The position numbers and the translations under genes were made by a program. Below are positions 10,977 to 21,152 of a DNA stretch of 64,000 bases, piece by piece. The notes below the pieces were generated by a model. That model did no database searches and was not told where the DNA came from. It saw nothing but the letters and a program-made list of their open reading frames with translations. The DNA lies in assembly GCF_014202295.1 (NCBI RefSeq), contig NZ_JACHGM010000001.1, forward strand, positions 248,001 through 312,000. The letters are read 5' to 3'. Position 1 is the first letter of the stretch. Each line of letters opens with the position of its first letter. The DNA comes from Borreliella afzelii (lineage in GTDB: Bacteria > Spirochaetota > Spirochaetia > Borreliales > Borreliaceae).

Positions 10977-12332
10977 ATGGTCAAGGTAATAAGCTTAAAA
11001 AACATTCATAAATTTGCTTATTTAAAACTGGATCCTTTAAAAAAGGAAGATAATTACATTGTTTATATTGAAAATAATTCAAAATTAATTGCAAATCTTA
11101 AAACAAAAACAAAAGGTGATCAAATTGAAATAATTCATTTTTATATCAGTGACGATTTTAAATCAGAAGGCATAGAAAGAATAATGATTAGTAATTTAAT
11201 TCATTATGGCAAAAAAAATAAATTTAAAACAATTTCATGTAAAATTACTGAAATACAAGAAGAGCTTTTAAGCTTAGGATTTGAAAACAAAGATTCTCAA
11301 TATAAAAAAGAATTAGCATCTGAAATAGAAGAAGATAAATTTGTAATGGGAATAGGAATAATCTCTATATTTACCGAAGTAGCATCAATATCTTCTAAGC
11401 TTACTGTTGGAATACTGTTTAACTCGTTTGCACTTATTGCTGATGCTTTCCACGTCATGGCCGACTTTGTTTTGTCTACAATAACTTACTTTAGTTTAAA
11501 AATTACAAGCAAACCTGAAACCATCTACTATCCTCATGGACACAAACTAATGGAAAGCTTAATAGCTTTTATCATGGGAATAATTATACTTATGGCAGGC
11601 TTTACACTATTTTTAAATACAACCGGATTAAATAAATTTATCACTCTTGGGGGAGAGTCTGGATTTAATCTGCACATACACCAAAAGAAAAATAAAAATG
11701 ATAATATATATGAAGATGACCATGGCCACTCACACGATCACGATCACGATCAAGCACACAACCACAACGAAGAAGACAAAAAAAATATACTAGAAATATT
11801 TTCAAATAAATCCCTTAAAAAAAGCTTATGGATACCAATGACTCCCTTCATTTTTTTTATAGTGAAAATAATAGAATATCTGACAAAATTCCAAATAGGC
11901 AAAAGATACAATAATCAACTTCTCTTAGCATTAGCTTCAGCTGATAAAAACTGTATATTCTCACATGGTGGGATTACACTAAGTTTACTACTTGCAACTT
12001 ACATGTGGAGCGGATTTGACAAAATTATGTCTATATTTATTGGCTTTATCATAATCAAAGAGGGACTTAATGTAATAATAAATAACGCAAACAATTTACT
12101 CTCAAAACAAAATATAGATCTTAAAAGAAGCGTAAAAGATACATTAAAAAATTTACATATAAACTTTAAAGCACTTAATTTCCATAATCAAGGCAACAAG
12201 CTTGTACTTTATATCAAAATAAATTTAAATTCAGAAAATGACTTTCAAAGTTTTATAAATAAAACAAAAGATATTAGAAAAATAATAAAACAAGAATATG
12301 AAGAAATAGATGATATACATTTTTTGGTCTAA
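10977..12332 (+). CDS. Cation diffusion facilitator with N-terminal GNAT-like domain
   Basis: 451 residues. Residues about 1-115 resemble a GNAT acyltransferase fold: strands, then FYISDDFKSEGIERIMIS (motif A region), a helix, and the closing LLSLGFENKDSQYKKEL. Residues about 122-375 are a CDF (ZnT-like) metal exporter with six hydrophobic segments. TM2 carries H159xxxD163 (ADAFHVMAD), YPHGHK follows, and a cytoplasmic His/Asp-rich loop (HGHSHDHDHDQAHNHN, about 249-264) precedes TM5. In TM5 the usual HxxxD is replaced by C326xxxH330 (ADKNCIFSH). The C-terminal 75 residues form the usual CDF cytoplasmic domain. Probably exports Zn, Mn or a similar divalent ion from the cytoplasm. The B31 counterpart by position is BB0616. 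Confidence 0.88.
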   Translation: MVKVISLKNIHKFAYLKLDPLKKEDNYIVYIENNSKLIANLKTKTKGDQIEIIHFYISDDFKSEGIERIMISNLIHYGKKNKFKTISCKITEIQEELLSLGFENKDSQYKKELASEIEEDKFVMGIGIISIFTEVASISSKLTVGILFNSFALIADAFHVMADFVLSTITYFSLKITSKPETIYYPHGHKLMESLIAFIMGIIILMAGFTLFLNTTGLNKFITLGGESGFNLHIHQKKNKNDNIYEDDHGHSHDHDHDQAHNHNEEDKKNILEIFSNKSLKKSLWIPMTPFIFFIVKIIEYLTKFQIGKRYNNQLLLALASADKNCIFSHGGITLSLLLATYMWSGFDKIMSIFIGFIIIKEGLNVIINNANNLLSKQNIDLKRSVKDTLKNLHINFKALNFHNQGNKLVLYIKINLNSENDFQSFINKTKDIRKIIKQEYEEIDDIHFLV

Positions 12333-12355
12333 TTCAATTAATAATAAATAAATAA

Positions 12356-12385
12356 TTGACACTTATAATAAAGTTGTGTTAACAT
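12356..12385 (+). promoter_or_regulatory. Promoter of tRNA-fMet and rpsD
   Basis: Consensus -35 TTGACA (12356-12361), 18-base spacer and -10 TAACAT (12380-12385), about 14 bases before the tRNA. A TATAAT-like string at 12364-12369 is too close to this -35 to be its partner. Confidence 0.55.
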
Positions 12386-12399
12386 TTTAAACTGTAAGA

Positions 12400-12472
<73 letters not shown>

Positions 12473-12500
12473 TGTTTTATTTTTAATATGTGAGGAATTG

Positions 12501-13127
12501 ATGAATAGGAAACAAATAGCTAAAGGCAAGTTGGTAAGGAGATTTGGCATTAACATTTTTGAGCAGCCAAAATATGATAAAATCCTTAAAAAAAAGCCAC
12601 ATCCTCCCGGAATGCATGGAAAAGCTAGAAAAGCTAAAATCACAGAATATGGAAAACAATTAATAGAAAAGCAAAAGATAAAGTTTACTTATGGTGTAAG
12701 CGAAAGACAGTTAACCAATACTTTCAAAGAGGCAAAAAAACACCACGGTGTTACCGGAGACAACTTACTCTCAATACTTGAGAGAAGAATTGATAATATT
12801 GTATATAGAGCTGGATTTGCCATCTCAAGAGCACACGCAAGGCAAATAGTTTCTCACGGTATTGTTATATTAAATGGAAGAAGAGTTACGATACCTTCAA
12901 TAATACTAAGAGCAAATGATCAAATTCAAATAAAAGAAAAAGATAGTTTAAAAAAATTAATAAGATCAAATATAGAAAAAACTTCGTCTCTTAGAAATTT
13001 ACCAACTTGGATAGAAGTAAACGCTGACGATTTAAACATAAAAGTAAAGCATGCTCCATCAAGAGACGAAATACCTACACTTGCTAATGAGCAAATGGTT
13101 GTAGAGTATTATTCTAAGAGAGCATAA
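12501..13127 (+). CDS. rpsD: 30S ribosomal protein S4
   Basis: 208 residues, full length. S4 nucleates 16S rRNA assembly and binds the 5' domain. The N-terminal Zn-type region lacks the cysteine cluster (C- form); the S4 RNA-binding fold is at about 96-160 (LERRIDNIVYRAGFA, ISRAHARQIVSHGIVILNGR). Start ATG 12501, preceded by GTGAGGA; a TTG immediately before is not needed. It stands outside any ribosomal protein operon, behind initiator tRNA, with its own terminator. Confidence 0.97.
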   Translation: MNRKQIAKGKLVRRFGINIFEQPKYDKILKKKPHPPGMHGKARKAKITEYGKQLIEKQKIKFTYGVSERQLTNTFKEAKKHHGVTGDNLLSILERRIDNIVYRAGFAISRAHARQIVSHGIVILNGRRVTIPSIILRANDQIQIKEKDSLKKLIRSNIEKTSSLRNLPTWIEVNADDLNIKVKHAPSRDEIPTLANEQMVVEYYSKRA

Positions 13128-13160
13128 ACATATCTTTTATTTTTGTATTATTAAAACAAC

Positions 13161-13190
13161 AAAAAGTGGCCAATTAAAGCCACTTTTTTT
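13161..13190. terminator. Rho-independent terminator after rpsD, probably bidirectional
   Basis: AAAAAGTGGC (13161-13170) pairs with GCCACTTTTT (13179-13188) around an 8-base loop, with a T-run on the plus strand and an A-run that serves as a T-run on the minus strand, where the stop codon of the 50-residue gene lies. Confidence 0.85.
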
Positions 13191-13341
13191 ATTTACCTTT
13201 TTTTTTACCCTTTGAAAAATTTTTCCCCAAATTATTTTTAGCAAAACAAGAAAAACTGTTATTATTTCTCAAGCTTTTAGTATAAGGTTGAGAAATAAAA
13301 GACGCCCTGCTGCCTGAAGGCCTTCTAACTCCATCTTTCAT
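13189..13341 (-). CDS. Small basic hypothetical protein (50 aa)
   Basis: Begins ATG at 13341, with AGGAGT 6 bases upstream, and ends TAA at 13189-13191. The product starts MKDGVRRPSGSRASF and ends NFSKGKKKGK; it is strongly basic, with about a third Lys/Arg/Asn, and has one Cys. No family recognised. The good ribosome site and the location in a gap matching B31 BB0614 support it. Its size and charge suggest a ribosome- or nucleic-acid-associated protein, but that is inference. It lies 39 bases downstream of lon and its stop overlaps the rpsD terminator. Confidence 0.65.
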   Translation of the reverse strand: MKDGVRRPSGSRASFISQPYTKSLRNNNSFSCFAKNNLGKNFSKGKKKGK

Positions 13342-13380
13342 ATATTTACTCCTAAAATATAAATTTAAATATGCAAATTT

Positions 13381-15822
13381 TTAAATAATATTCAAATAAT
13401 CAAAAACTTCTTCCAAACTGGAAACAAACTTAACATCTATATTATCTTTAACTTCTTCTGGAAGCTTAAAATAATCTTTTTTATTATCTTTGGGCAAAAT
13501 AACTTTATTTATGCCGTTTCTATAGGCTGCTAAAACTTTTTCTTTAATGCCGCCCACAGGAAGAACAAAACCTTTTAAAGTCACCTCACCAGTCATTGCA
13601 AGATCCAAAGGAACTTTCTTATCAGACAGTATTGAAGCAATTGCTGTTGCAATGGTAATACCTGCAGAAGGTCCATCTTTTGGTGTTGCTCCTTCTGGAA
13701 AGTGTAAATGAATTTCGGGACTTTCTTTTACGTCAAAATTAAGCCTAGAAGAATAGGTCTTAACTATAGAATATGCAAGCTGTGCACTCTCTTTCATAAT
13801 AGTTCCAAGACTACCTGTTAAAATAATGTCTCCTTTTTTCTCAAACTTAGTTGCCTCAACAGGAAGAACTGTGCCACCATAATTTGTCCAAGCAAGTCCA
13901 TAAACAAATCCAGAAGAGTCAATCTTAATTAAATCCAAGTTATACTCAGTATCAACATAATTATAATAATTATTAATATTGATTATTTTATAAATACCTG
14001 GAATATCAGGATCATGAGTAAAAAGCGAATTATTTCCATGTATTAAAGAACTTGGTGAATAAAAATTGCCTTTGATAATTTGATCTTTAGAATACTTATA
14101 AAGCAACTCCCTTACAAGTTTCCTAATCAAATTAGTCAATACTCTCTTTAGTCCCCTTACGCCAGATTCCATAGTATAATTTCTAATTAAATTAAAAATA
14201 ACATCGTCTTCTATTCTTATATAAACTTTGTCTAAAAAACTCTCTTTAATTATGCTTGGAATCAAAAAAATCTTTGCAATCTCTAACTTTTCAATATAAG
14301 AATAACCCTCAACTTTAATTATTTCCATTCTATCAAGAAGTGGCTTTGACATACCATTAAGAGAATTGGCTGTTGTAACAAATAAAACATTAGAAAGATC
14401 ATAAGGAATTTCTAAATAATGATCTATAAATTTATAATTCTGCTCGGGATCTAAAACTTCTAAAAGGGCAGATTCGGGATTTCCTTTATAACTATTATTA
14501 ATTTTATCTATTTCGTCAAGAAGAATAACAGGATTAGACTTGCCGGATCTTTTCATTGCACTAATAAAAACACCTGGAAGAGAGCCAACATAAGTTCTTC
14601 TGTGCCCTCTAATCTCTGCCTCATCTCTTAAGCCACCAAGAGATATTTTAACAAATTCTCTAGACAATGATCTTGCAATAGATTCTACAAGAGATGTTTT
14701 GCCAATACCAGGAGGCCCTACAAGGCATAAAATGGGAGCTTTAACCTTAGAATTAATTTGATAAACAGCTAAAAAATTTATTATCTTTTCTTTTGCTTCA
14801 TCCATGCCATAATGAGAATTTCTTAAGATAAACTCAATCTCGCTTAAATGATTTTTCATGACAGTATTTTCATTCCACGGAAGATCTAATATTAATTCTA
14901 TATAACTTCTAATAATATTAGCATCAGGGGAATTCATCTGCATTTTAGATAATCTAGAAATTTCTTTTTCAACCTTAGATTTAACATCTTCTGGAATATC
15001 TTTAGAATTTAATCTATCAATATACTCGTTTTCATCTTTACCTAATCTTTTTTGTATCTCTTTAACTTGCTCAGAAAGAAAATAATCCCTTTGCCCCTTA
15101 TCCAGCTTAGCTCTAACTTTAGAATTAATATCTTTTTTAAGGTCTAAAAGGTCAATCTCAATGTTTAAATTAACAATTAATTTTTCTATTCTAGTTTTAA
15201 CATTTAACTCTTGTAAAAGATCTAATTTTACACTATTTTCTAAGTTTGAATTAGAGGCCATAATATCGACAAGCTTGCTTGGATTCTCAAAATAATTAAT
15301 TGGCTCATTATCGCTATCATAAGATTTTAAAGATAGGGAATTTCTATAAACTTCATAAGTTTCTTTTAAAAATTTAGCGTAAGTAAAAAGCTCCCTATTT
15401 AATCCCTCAGCATCAGACACAAAAGTAACTTTGGCTCTCAAATAATCATTTTTTTTTGAAACACTGCCTATTAGAACCCTACTTTGACATTCAACCAAAA
15501 CTTTTACTACGTCTTTACTAACCTTTATAACCTGGATAAGTTTAGAATAAGTGCCCACAGAACATAGGTTTTTAACCCCTTCTTTACCAGATTCGTCATA
15601 ATTAGATTCATTTGGATAAGCAAACAGAATTAATCTTTCCTCTAGCATGGATTGAGCTATGGAGTTAATTACATATTCATTATCAAAGGTTACCCACAAT
15701 GTCACATTTGGGAAAAGAACATTTTCTTTTAAAATAACAATTGGAAGATCTTCTTTTCTATTTTTTATCATATTTAAGATTGATTTCATATAACTCTTTT
15801 GCCCAAGGTTTTTTAATTGCAT
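13381..15822 (-). CDS. lon: ATP-dependent protease Lon (Lon-2 type)
   Basis: 813 residues. The N-terminal LON substrate domain ([15 protein letters not shown]) is followed by a coiled middle region, an AAA+ module with Walker [10 protein letters not shown] and Walker B VILLDEID, and a serine protease domain with the Ser-Lys dyad in [12 protein letters not shown] and [14 protein letters not shown]. It degrades damaged or regulatory proteins in the cytoplasm. Borrelia is known to have a second lon elsewhere; this one is the last gene of the tig-clpP-clpX cluster. The chosen ATG overlaps clpX by 65 bases behind GGTGGGG; an in-frame ATG at 15789 (MKSIL) is an alternative. Confidence 0.96.
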   Translation of the reverse strand: MQLKNLGQKSYMKSILNMIKNRKEDLPIVILKENVLFPNVTLWVTFDNEYVINSIAQSMLEERLILFAYPNESNYDESGKEGVKNLCSVGTYSKLIQVIKVSKDVVKVLVECQSRVLIGSVSKKNDYLRAKVTFVSDAEGLNRELFTYAKFLKETYEVYRNSLSLKSYDSDNEPINYFENPSKLVDIMASNSNLENSVKLDLLQELNVKTRIEKLIVNLNIEIDLLDLKKDINSKVRAKLDKGQRDYFLSEQVKEIQKRLGKDENEYIDRLNSKDIPEDVKSKVEKEISRLSKMQMNSPDANIIRSYIELILDLPWNENTVMKNHLSEIEFILRNSHYGMDEAKEKIINFLAVYQINSKVKAPILCLVGPPGIGKTSLVESIARSLSREFVKISLGGLRDEAEIRGHRRTYVGSLPGVFISAMKRSGKSNPVILLDEIDKINNSYKGNPESALLEVLDPEQNYKFIDHYLEIPYDLSNVLFVTTANSLNGMSKPLLDRMEIIKVEGYSYIEKLEIAKIFLIPSIIKESFLDKVYIRIEDDVIFNLIRNYTMESGVRGLKRVLTNLIRKLVRELLYKYSKDQIIKGNFYSPSSLIHGNNSLFTHDPDIPGIYKIININNYYNYVDTEYNLDLIKIDSSGFVYGLAWTNYGGTVLPVEATKFEKKGDIILTGSLGTIMKESAQLAYSIVKTYSSRLNFDVKESPEIHLHFPEGATPKDGPSAGITIATAIASILSDKKVPLDLAMTGEVTLKGFVLPVGGIKEKVLAAYRNGINKVILPKDNKKDYFKLPEEVKDNIDVKFVSSLEEVFDYLNII

Positions 15823-17050
15823 TCCCCACCAAAATTAATGGGTTAATATCTGCATTCAAAACAGATTCTTTTGTAACAATAACCTTCTTAGTCTTACTAA
15901 TCGAAGGAACCTCAAACATAACATCTTTAAGAAGACCCTCTAAAATAGATCTAAGGCCTCTTGCTCCAGTATTTTTTAAAATAGCCTCATCTACAATTGA
16001 TTCTAAAGCATCTTTTTCAAAGACTAATTCAACATTGTCCATTTTAAACATATGATAATACTGCTTAACAATAGAATTTTGAGGATCAACTAATATTTTA
16101 ATCAAATCTTCTTTACTTAGCTTTTCAAGATACGAATGCACAGGAAGTCTACCAACAAACTCTGGTATTAAACCAAATTTAATCAAATCTTCCATTTCCA
16201 AATACTTTAATGAAGTGTCATCTCTTATATTCTTTTTTTCAATTGCTGAAAACCCAATAGAACTTTTATTTATTCGATTCTTAACAATATTTTCAAGCCC
16301 AACAAAAGCACCACCACATATAAAGAGTATATTTTGAGTATTAATTTCAATAGTATCCTCATAAGGATGTTTCCTACCACCTCTTGGGGGAACATTAGCA
16401 ATAGTACCCTCGATTATCTTTAACAAAGCTTGTTGAACCCCTTCTCCAGACACATCTCTTGTTATTGAAACGTTTTCATTTTTTTTAGCAATTTTATCTA
16501 TTTCATCTATATAAATAATCCCTTTCTCAGCTAGACTAACATCCCCATGAGCAGCATGTATCAATTTAAGTAAAATATTTTCTACATCCTCACCAACATA
16601 TCCAGCTTCTGTCAAAGTTGTAGCATCTGCTATTGCAAATGGCACATTCATCTCTGCAGCCAACGTTTTTGCAAGCAAAGTTTTACCACTACCTGTAGGC
16701 CCAACCAAAAGTATATTAGATTTTTCAATCTCAATACCATCATCATATTTATTATTTTTCAATATTCTCTTATAATGGTTATAAACAGCCACAGATAAAA
16801 CTTTTTTTGCATCTTCTTGCCCAACAACATGCATATCTAAATGATCTTTAAGTTGTTTGGGGGTTGGCAAACCATTGGATCTAGAATCCAGCGACTTGCA
16901 CAACTTTTCTTTAAAAAGATTGTGACATATCTTGGAACATTCCGGACAAATCGCTACCCCATTAGATATAACAACATTGCCCCCAAGCTCAGCAACGCTA
17001 AGTCCACAAAAAGAACATTCTTTTACTTTTTGACCTTTTACTCTTGCCAT
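15758..17050 (-). CDS. clpX: ATP-dependent Clp protease ATP-binding subunit ClpX
   Basis: 430 residues, typical. The N-terminal zinc-binding domain has four cysteines (CSFCG and CPECSKIC); the AAA+ domain has Walker [12 protein letters not shown], pore loop GYVG, Walker B IIYIDEID and sensor 2 [10 protein letters not shown]. It unfolds substrates and feeds them to ClpP. It lies 24 bases after clpP, and the lon start falls inside its 3' end, so the genes are translationally linked. Confidence 0.97.
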   Translation of the reverse strand: MARVKGQKVKECSFCGLSVAELGGNVVISNGVAICPECSKICHNLFKEKLCKSLDSRSNGLPTPKQLKDHLDMHVVGQEDAKKVLSVAVYNHYKRILKNNKYDDGIEIEKSNILLVGPTGSGKTLLAKTLAAEMNVPFAIADATTLTEAGYVGEDVENILLKLIHAAHGDVSLAEKGIIYIDEIDKIAKKNENVSITRDVSGEGVQQALLKIIEGTIANVPPRGGRKHPYEDTIEINTQNILFICGGAFVGLENIVKNRINKSSIGFSAIEKKNIRDDTSLKYLEMEDLIKFGLIPEFVGRLPVHSYLEKLSKEDLIKILVDPQNSIVKQYYHMFKMDNVELVFEKDALESIVDEAILKNTGARGLRSILEGLLKDVMFEVPSISKTKKVIVTKESVLNADINPLILVGNAIKKPWAKELYEINLKYDKK

Positions 17051-17074
17051 AAAAATTTTTTACCAAAAATAAAA

Positions 17075-17668
17075 CTACTCCCTTACTAAGATATTATCAA
17101 TAAGACCATATTTAAGAGCATCACTTGAAGTCATAAAATAATCTCTTTCCATATCAAGAGCCAGTTTTTCCTTATCAACCCCTATCTGATTAGACATAAT
17201 GTCTATTATTAATTTTTTAAGTCTTAAAATTTCATTAGCTTGTATATTAATATCGCTAGCCTGACCACTTATTCCACCCCAAGGCTGGTGAATCATTATT
17301 CTAGAATAAGTTAGGGATTCTCTTTTCCCCTTGGCACCAGCAGCAAGCAAAAAAGCTCCCATTGAAGCAGCTTGCCCAATGCAAATTGTCCTTACATCAG
17401 GTTTTATATATTGCATAGTATCATAAATCGCAAGACCTGCAGTAATACTGCCTCCTGGAGAATTTAAATAAAGATAAATATCTTTGTTTGAATCTTCTGA
17501 TTCTAAAAACAAAAGCTGGGCAATCACAGTATCTGCCTTAGGATCATTAATCTCACCACTCAAAAATATTATACGCTCTCTAAGCAATCTTGAATATATA
17601 TCAAATACCCTCTCATAATTTCCCGTATGCTCTATTACAGTGGGTATTAAATTATGCATAAACTCCAT
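17075..17668 (-). CDS. clpP: ATP-dependent Clp protease proteolytic subunit
   Basis: 197 residues. The catalytic serine lies in [11 protein letters not shown] and the histidine in MIHQPWGG; an aspartate further on completes the triad. It forms the double-ring protease chamber with ClpX. Two close starts exist: ATG 17668 (MEFMHNL) and ATG 17659 (MHNLIPT); GGAG is only 3 bases from the second, so the choice is uncertain. It begins 5 bases after tig. Confidence 0.97.
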   Translation of the reverse strand: MEFMHNLIPTVIEHTGNYERVFDIYSRLLRERIIFLSGEINDPKADTVIAQLLFLESEDSNKDIYLYLNSPGGSITAGLAIYDTMQYIKPDVRTICIGQAASMGAFLLAAGAKGKRESLTYSRIMIHQPWGGISGQASDINIQANEILRLKKLIIDIMSNQIGVDKEKLALDMERDYFMTSSDALKYGLIDNILVRE

Positions 17669-17673
17669 TTTTC

Positions 17674-19032
17674 TTACTCACAAATTTTATAATTAACAAA
17701 ATCTTTAAAAGAAACTTGCTTACCCTTTACCTCTTTAAGACTTGCTAAAATTTTTTTCTCAACTATTTTCCTTTTGATATCATCCTTTAAATAAAAAATC
17801 AAATTTTGATCTTCATAAAATTTTTTAATTTCTTCATAACTCACACCTGAATTCTCAGACTGCCTAACCATCTCATCCTTAAGATCATTCTCAGTAACTT
17901 TAATTGGATCTAAATCTACCATTTTCTGAATTATCAACTTAGATTTCAAATTGCTAAGAATTTCATCTTTTAAACTATCACTACCATTATATCCTGAAGA
18001 ATAAAACATACTTTTAAACTCTTCAAGACTCATCTTATTTTGTCTTTTGGCATCCTTAAAAGCAATTTCAATTTCAGCTTCAATCATTGAACGAGGAATA
18101 TCTATTTCTAATTTTTCAGAAATAGTAGAAAAAAATTTATTTAGCTTTAAAGCTTCTTTTTTTTCTTCAACAAGACTTAAAATCTTAGATCTTATAAAAT
18201 TTTTAAGATCATCTAGCGTATTATATCTCTCGCTAATATCTTTTGCAAACTCATCATCTATTAAAGGGAGATCTCTTTTTTTAATACTTTTAATCTTAAT
18301 TTTCAATTTTTTTAAAGAACCCGCAAGTTCTTCAAATTTGTAATCAGTAATATAGGATTTTTCTATAACTCTCTCCTCATTTATTCTCATACCAATTACA
18401 TCTCTATCAAAATCATAATAGGTTTCAGATTTACCAACTGTAAAAACAAAGTCTTGTCTTTTTGTTGATACTATTTCATTTAAAAGATCATCAAGTTCAA
18501 CAAAATCAACTTTAACAATGCTATCTTTCTTGACAACTCCTTCCTCATCTTCAATAATAATTGAATTTTCTATTTGAAGAGACTTAATCTCATTATCAAT
18601 ATCAGAATCATCAATAAAAACTTCGGGAACCTCCACTTTAATATCAATATCATCAATATTTGGAACTTTAAATTCAGGATAAGTCTCATATACAAAAGTA
18701 AATTCAAAATCTTTATCAAGATTTAATCTTAAATTTTCTTCCTTTATAGTAGGAGAAGCATAACTTAAAGGCCTTTTGGGTTCTTCTTTAAAAAATTCTT
18801 TAAGAGAATTATTGATCACTTCTTCTAAAACAGTAGCTCTTAAACCCTCAGAATATTTCTTCTCAATAATACTAATAGGAACTTTTCCAATTCTAAAACC
18901 TTGAATCTTAAGCCGGGAAGAATAATCTTGCAATAATGAGTTATATTTTTCCTGAATAATATTTTTTGAAACTCTAATGACAGCCTCAACTTTTGAACCT
19001 GGAAGAAGCCTAATATCTTTACTCAAAATCAC
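17674..19032 (-). CDS. tig: Trigger factor
   Basis: 452 residues. The ribosome-binding N-terminus has the signature [12 protein letters not shown] (about 46-57), followed by an FKBP-like peptidyl-prolyl isomerase segment (about 165-240) and the helical C-terminal chaperone arms. It binds at the ribosome tunnel exit and shields nascent chains. The start is GTG at 19032, with GAGG 8 bases upstream. Just 40 bases separate it from tRNA-Gly on the same strand. Confidence 0.96.
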   Translation of the reverse strand: MILSKDIRLLPGSKVEAVIRVSKNIIQEKYNSLLQDYSSRLKIQGFRIGKVPISIIEKKYSEGLRATVLEEVINNSLKEFFKEEPKRPLSYASPTIKEENLRLNLDKDFEFTFVYETYPEFKVPNIDDIDIKVEVPEVFIDDSDIDNEIKSLQIENSIIIEDEEGVVKKDSIVKVDFVELDDLLNEIVSTKRQDFVFTVGKSETYYDFDRDVIGMRINEERVIEKSYITDYKFEELAGSLKKLKIKIKSIKKRDLPLIDDEFAKDISERYNTLDDLKNFIRSKILSLVEEKKEALKLNKFFSTISEKLEIDIPRSMIEAEIEIAFKDAKRQNKMSLEEFKSMFYSSGYNGSDSLKDEILSNLKSKLIIQKMVDLDPIKVTENDLKDEMVRQSENSGVSYEEIKKFYEDQNLIFYLKDDIKRKIVEKKILASLKEVKGKQVSFKDFVNYKICE

Positions 19033-19072
19033 TGTTAATGCCTCAATTAAACTTTATTGATAATTATTAAAA

Positions 19073-19144
19073 AGCGAAAGACGGGATTTGAACCCGCGAC
19101 TTCCACCTTGGCAAGGTGACACTCTACCCCTGAGTTACTTTCGC
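19073..19144 (-). tRNA. tRNA-Gly (GCC)
   Basis: Acceptor GCGAAAG/CTTTCGC, anticodon loop TTGCCAA, discriminator T as usual for Gly. No encoded CCA. It is the last of four tRNAs read toward tig. Confidence 0.95.
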
Positions 19145-19149
19145 ACTTT

Positions 19150-19230
19150 TACAGAAGGTGGGAGTCGAACCCACACGCCAAAGGCACTAGATCCTAAGTC
19201 TAGCGTGTCTGCCAATTCCACCACTCCTGC
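19150..19230 (-). tRNA. tRNA-Leu (TAG)
   Basis: 81-base class II tRNA with a long variable arm. Acceptor GCAGGAG pairs with CTTCTGT using two G-T wobbles; anticodon loop CTTAGGA in stem CTAGA/TCTAG; discriminator A. Only 5 bases separate it from tRNA-Gly. Confidence 0.95.
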
Positions 19231-19309
19231 ATACTTCATACTCAAACTAGTATACAAAAACTTAAAAGCTTTTGCAAGTATGCCTAATCTATCAAATAAA
19301 TAATATTTT

Positions 19310-19383
19310 CGCACTCAGCAGGATTCGAACCTGCAACCTTCGGATTCGAAGTCCACTGCTCTATCCAATTGAGCTATGAATGC
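19310..19383 (-). tRNA. tRNA-Arg (TCG)
   Basis: Acceptor GCATTCA/TGAGTGC with one T-G wobble, anticodon loop CTTCGAA, discriminator G. The outermost anticodon-stem pair is a G-A mismatch. It is 79 bases upstream of tRNA-Leu. Confidence 0.94.
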
Positions 19384-19406
19384 AGTTAAAAAGAAAATTA
19401 TTACAG

Positions 19407-19480
19407 GGTGATTGACGGGGCTTGAACCCGCGACATTCGGAACCACAACCCGACGCTCTACCAACTGAGCTACAACCACC
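19407..19480 (-). tRNA. tRNA-His (GTG)
   Basis: Shows the His-specific extra G at -1 paired with discriminator C (acceptor G-GTGGTTG against CAATCAC-C); anticodon loop TTGTGGT. First tRNA of the cluster. Confidence 0.95.
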
Positions 19481-19508
19481 AATAACGAGTGACTATATTT
19501 ACTATAAT

Positions 19509-19537
19509 ATTTTATAGATATTTAATTTCTAAGTCAA
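19509..19537 (-). promoter_or_regulatory. Promoter of the His-Arg-Leu-Gly tRNA cluster
   Basis: Minus-strand -35 TTGACT (19532-19537), 17-base spacer, -10 TAAAAT (19509-19514); the start would fall about 20 bases before tRNA-His. It may also supply tig-clpP-clpX-lon, since no terminator is seen between the tRNAs and tig. Confidence 0.6.
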
Positions 19538-19551
19538 TAAAAGACAAGAAC

Positions 19552-19575
19552 AATAAAAGTCACACAACTTTTATT
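19552..19575 (-). terminator. Terminator-like hairpin after pepD
   Basis: AATAAAAGT (19552-19560) pairs with ACTTTTATT (19567-19575) around a 6-base loop, 34 bases past the pepD stop and before the tRNA promoter. The following minus-strand tract is only moderately T-rich. Confidence 0.5.
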
Positions 19576-19609
19576 ATAAAATAAATGTTAAAACATCAAA
19601 CTTTTAAAA

Positions 19610-21040
19610 CTAAAATTTTTGAAATCTTTCTAAACTTTTTTTCAAAAAATCATAAACTCTAATAGCCGAAGAAATATTTACCCTTTCTCTAGTAGTATGG
19701 GGCGACTCAATCCAAGGTCCAAGAGTAACAGACTCTATGCCTCCTAACTTAGAAGATATTATACCTGTTTCAAGCCCTGCATGTATTAAAGAAACATTAG
19801 CATCTTCAAGATACATCTCTTTATAAACGCCTTGAAGATGTTTTAAAAGACTACTATTCTTATCGGATTTCCAAGAAGGATAATCATAAATTATACGCCA
19901 ACTAGCTCCTGATAAATCACTTATTGATTGTAAATGATTAAACACATACTCTTTGTCTGAATCCAATAAAGATCTTATTAAAAAAGTAAAAATATACTCA
20001 TCTTGCATTTTTAAAAGACTTGAAAAATTTAAAGAGGTCTTGATAAGCTTATTTTCATGATTTTCTACTCTTTGAACTCCATGTAAAAATCCCATTCCCA
20101 TATTCAAAAGCCTGCTTTTGCTATTTTCATCAAGAACTTTAACTGATGAAAATTCTTTTTTATTAACAATAATGTCAAATTCATTTTCAAGAGAATATAT
20201 ACTTTTAACTTTAAATACAAAAAGTTTAAGCTCTTTACTTAATAATTCATAATCACTATCATTGATACAGATTAAAGCCTTAGCTTCATTTGGAATTGCA
20301 TTACTGCTCTCTCCACCAAAAATACTTTCAATCTCAAAATCAATATTTGCTTTAATTTCAAAAAGAGCAAAAAACATTAATTTTAAAGAATTTGCCAAAT
20401 CTAAATGAATATCTGCCCCAGAATGACCACCTTTAAGTCCTTTGAGCAAAATTTCCACTTTTGTTTTTTTTGTTGCAAGATTATATTGAGGAGAAAAAAC
20501 AATCTCAACAAGTCTTGATCCCGCACAACCAACTAAAAAATATCCTTCTTCCTCTCCATCAAGATTAATAAGGCTTTTACCATTACATAATTTAGAATCA
20601 AGACCAAGAGCACCTATTAAACCTATTTCTTCATCAACGGTAAAAAGAAGTTCTAAATCGGGATGGGGGAAGCTATCGGCCTCACTCATAATGCCCAACA
20701 TCATAGCTACCCCAATCCCATTATCAGCTCCAAGAGTAGTCCCTACTCCTTTAAGATATCCATCTTCTTCAACAATTTTAATTGGATCTGTTTCAAAATT
20801 ATGTAAACTTGATTCATTTTTTTCACAAACCATATCAACATGAGATTGTAAAATAATAGGAGGCATATCAATGTTATTATTAGATTTTATCTGCACCACA
20901 ATATTACCAACACTATCTTCTTTAAAAGAATAACCAAATTTTTTGGCTCTCTCCTTAATAAAATTAATAATTCCTTTGACATTTTTTGAACATCTTGGAA
21001 TTTTTGATATTTCTCTAAAAGAATCAATTACAATACTCAT
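19610..21040 (-). CDS. pepD: Aminoacyl-histidine dipeptidase (M20 family, PepD-like)
   Basis: 476 residues, close to PepD length. Metal ligands of the M20 fold are visible: LQSHVDMVCEKN (His, about 85), LGADNGIGVAMM (bridging Asp), DEEIGLIGA (catalytic Glu pair), and HAGLETG near the C-terminus. The lid domain HSGADIHLDLANS is typical. It splits Xaa-His and other dipeptides in the cytoplasm, useful in an amino acid auxotroph fed by peptide permeases. Ribosome site AAAGGAAAA. It may be read from its own promoter in the 112-base gap after pcrA. Confidence 0.93.
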   Translation of the reverse strand: MSIVIDSFREISKIPRCSKNVKGIINFIKERAKKFGYSFKEDSVGNIVVQIKSNNNIDMPPIILQSHVDMVCEKNESSLHNFETDPIKIVEEDGYLKGVGTTLGADNGIGVAMMLGIMSEADSFPHPDLELLFTVDEEIGLIGALGLDSKLCNGKSLINLDGEEEGYFLVGCAGSRLVEIVFSPQYNLATKKTKVEILLKGLKGGHSGADIHLDLANSLKLMFFALFEIKANIDFEIESIFGGESSNAIPNEAKALICINDSDYELLSKELKLFVFKVKSIYSLENEFDIIVNKKEFSSVKVLDENSKSRLLNMGMGFLHGVQRVENHENKLIKTSLNFSSLLKMQDEYIFTFLIRSLLDSDKEYVFNHLQSISDLSGASWRIIYDYPSWKSDKNSSLLKHLQGVYKEMYLEDANVSLIHAGLETGIISSKLGGIESVTLGPWIESPHTTRERVNISSAIRVYDFLKKSLERFQKF

Positions 21041-21152
21041 AATAATTTTCCTTTGATTATATTAAATTTATAAATATGCTTATACTAAATTATAATTAAT
21101 CATATAATATACTAAATCAATCTTTAAATTCATTCAATAAATTCAATAATGT

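Noticed and set aside
12364..12369. TATAAT as -10 box for tRNA-fMet
   Set aside because: It starts 2 bases after TTGACA and lies 30 bases before the tRNA with no matching -35; TAACAT at 12380 fits better.
19088..19303. Plus-strand open frame across the Gly and Leu tRNA genes
   Set aside because: It reads the antisense of two tRNA genes and has no ribosome site.
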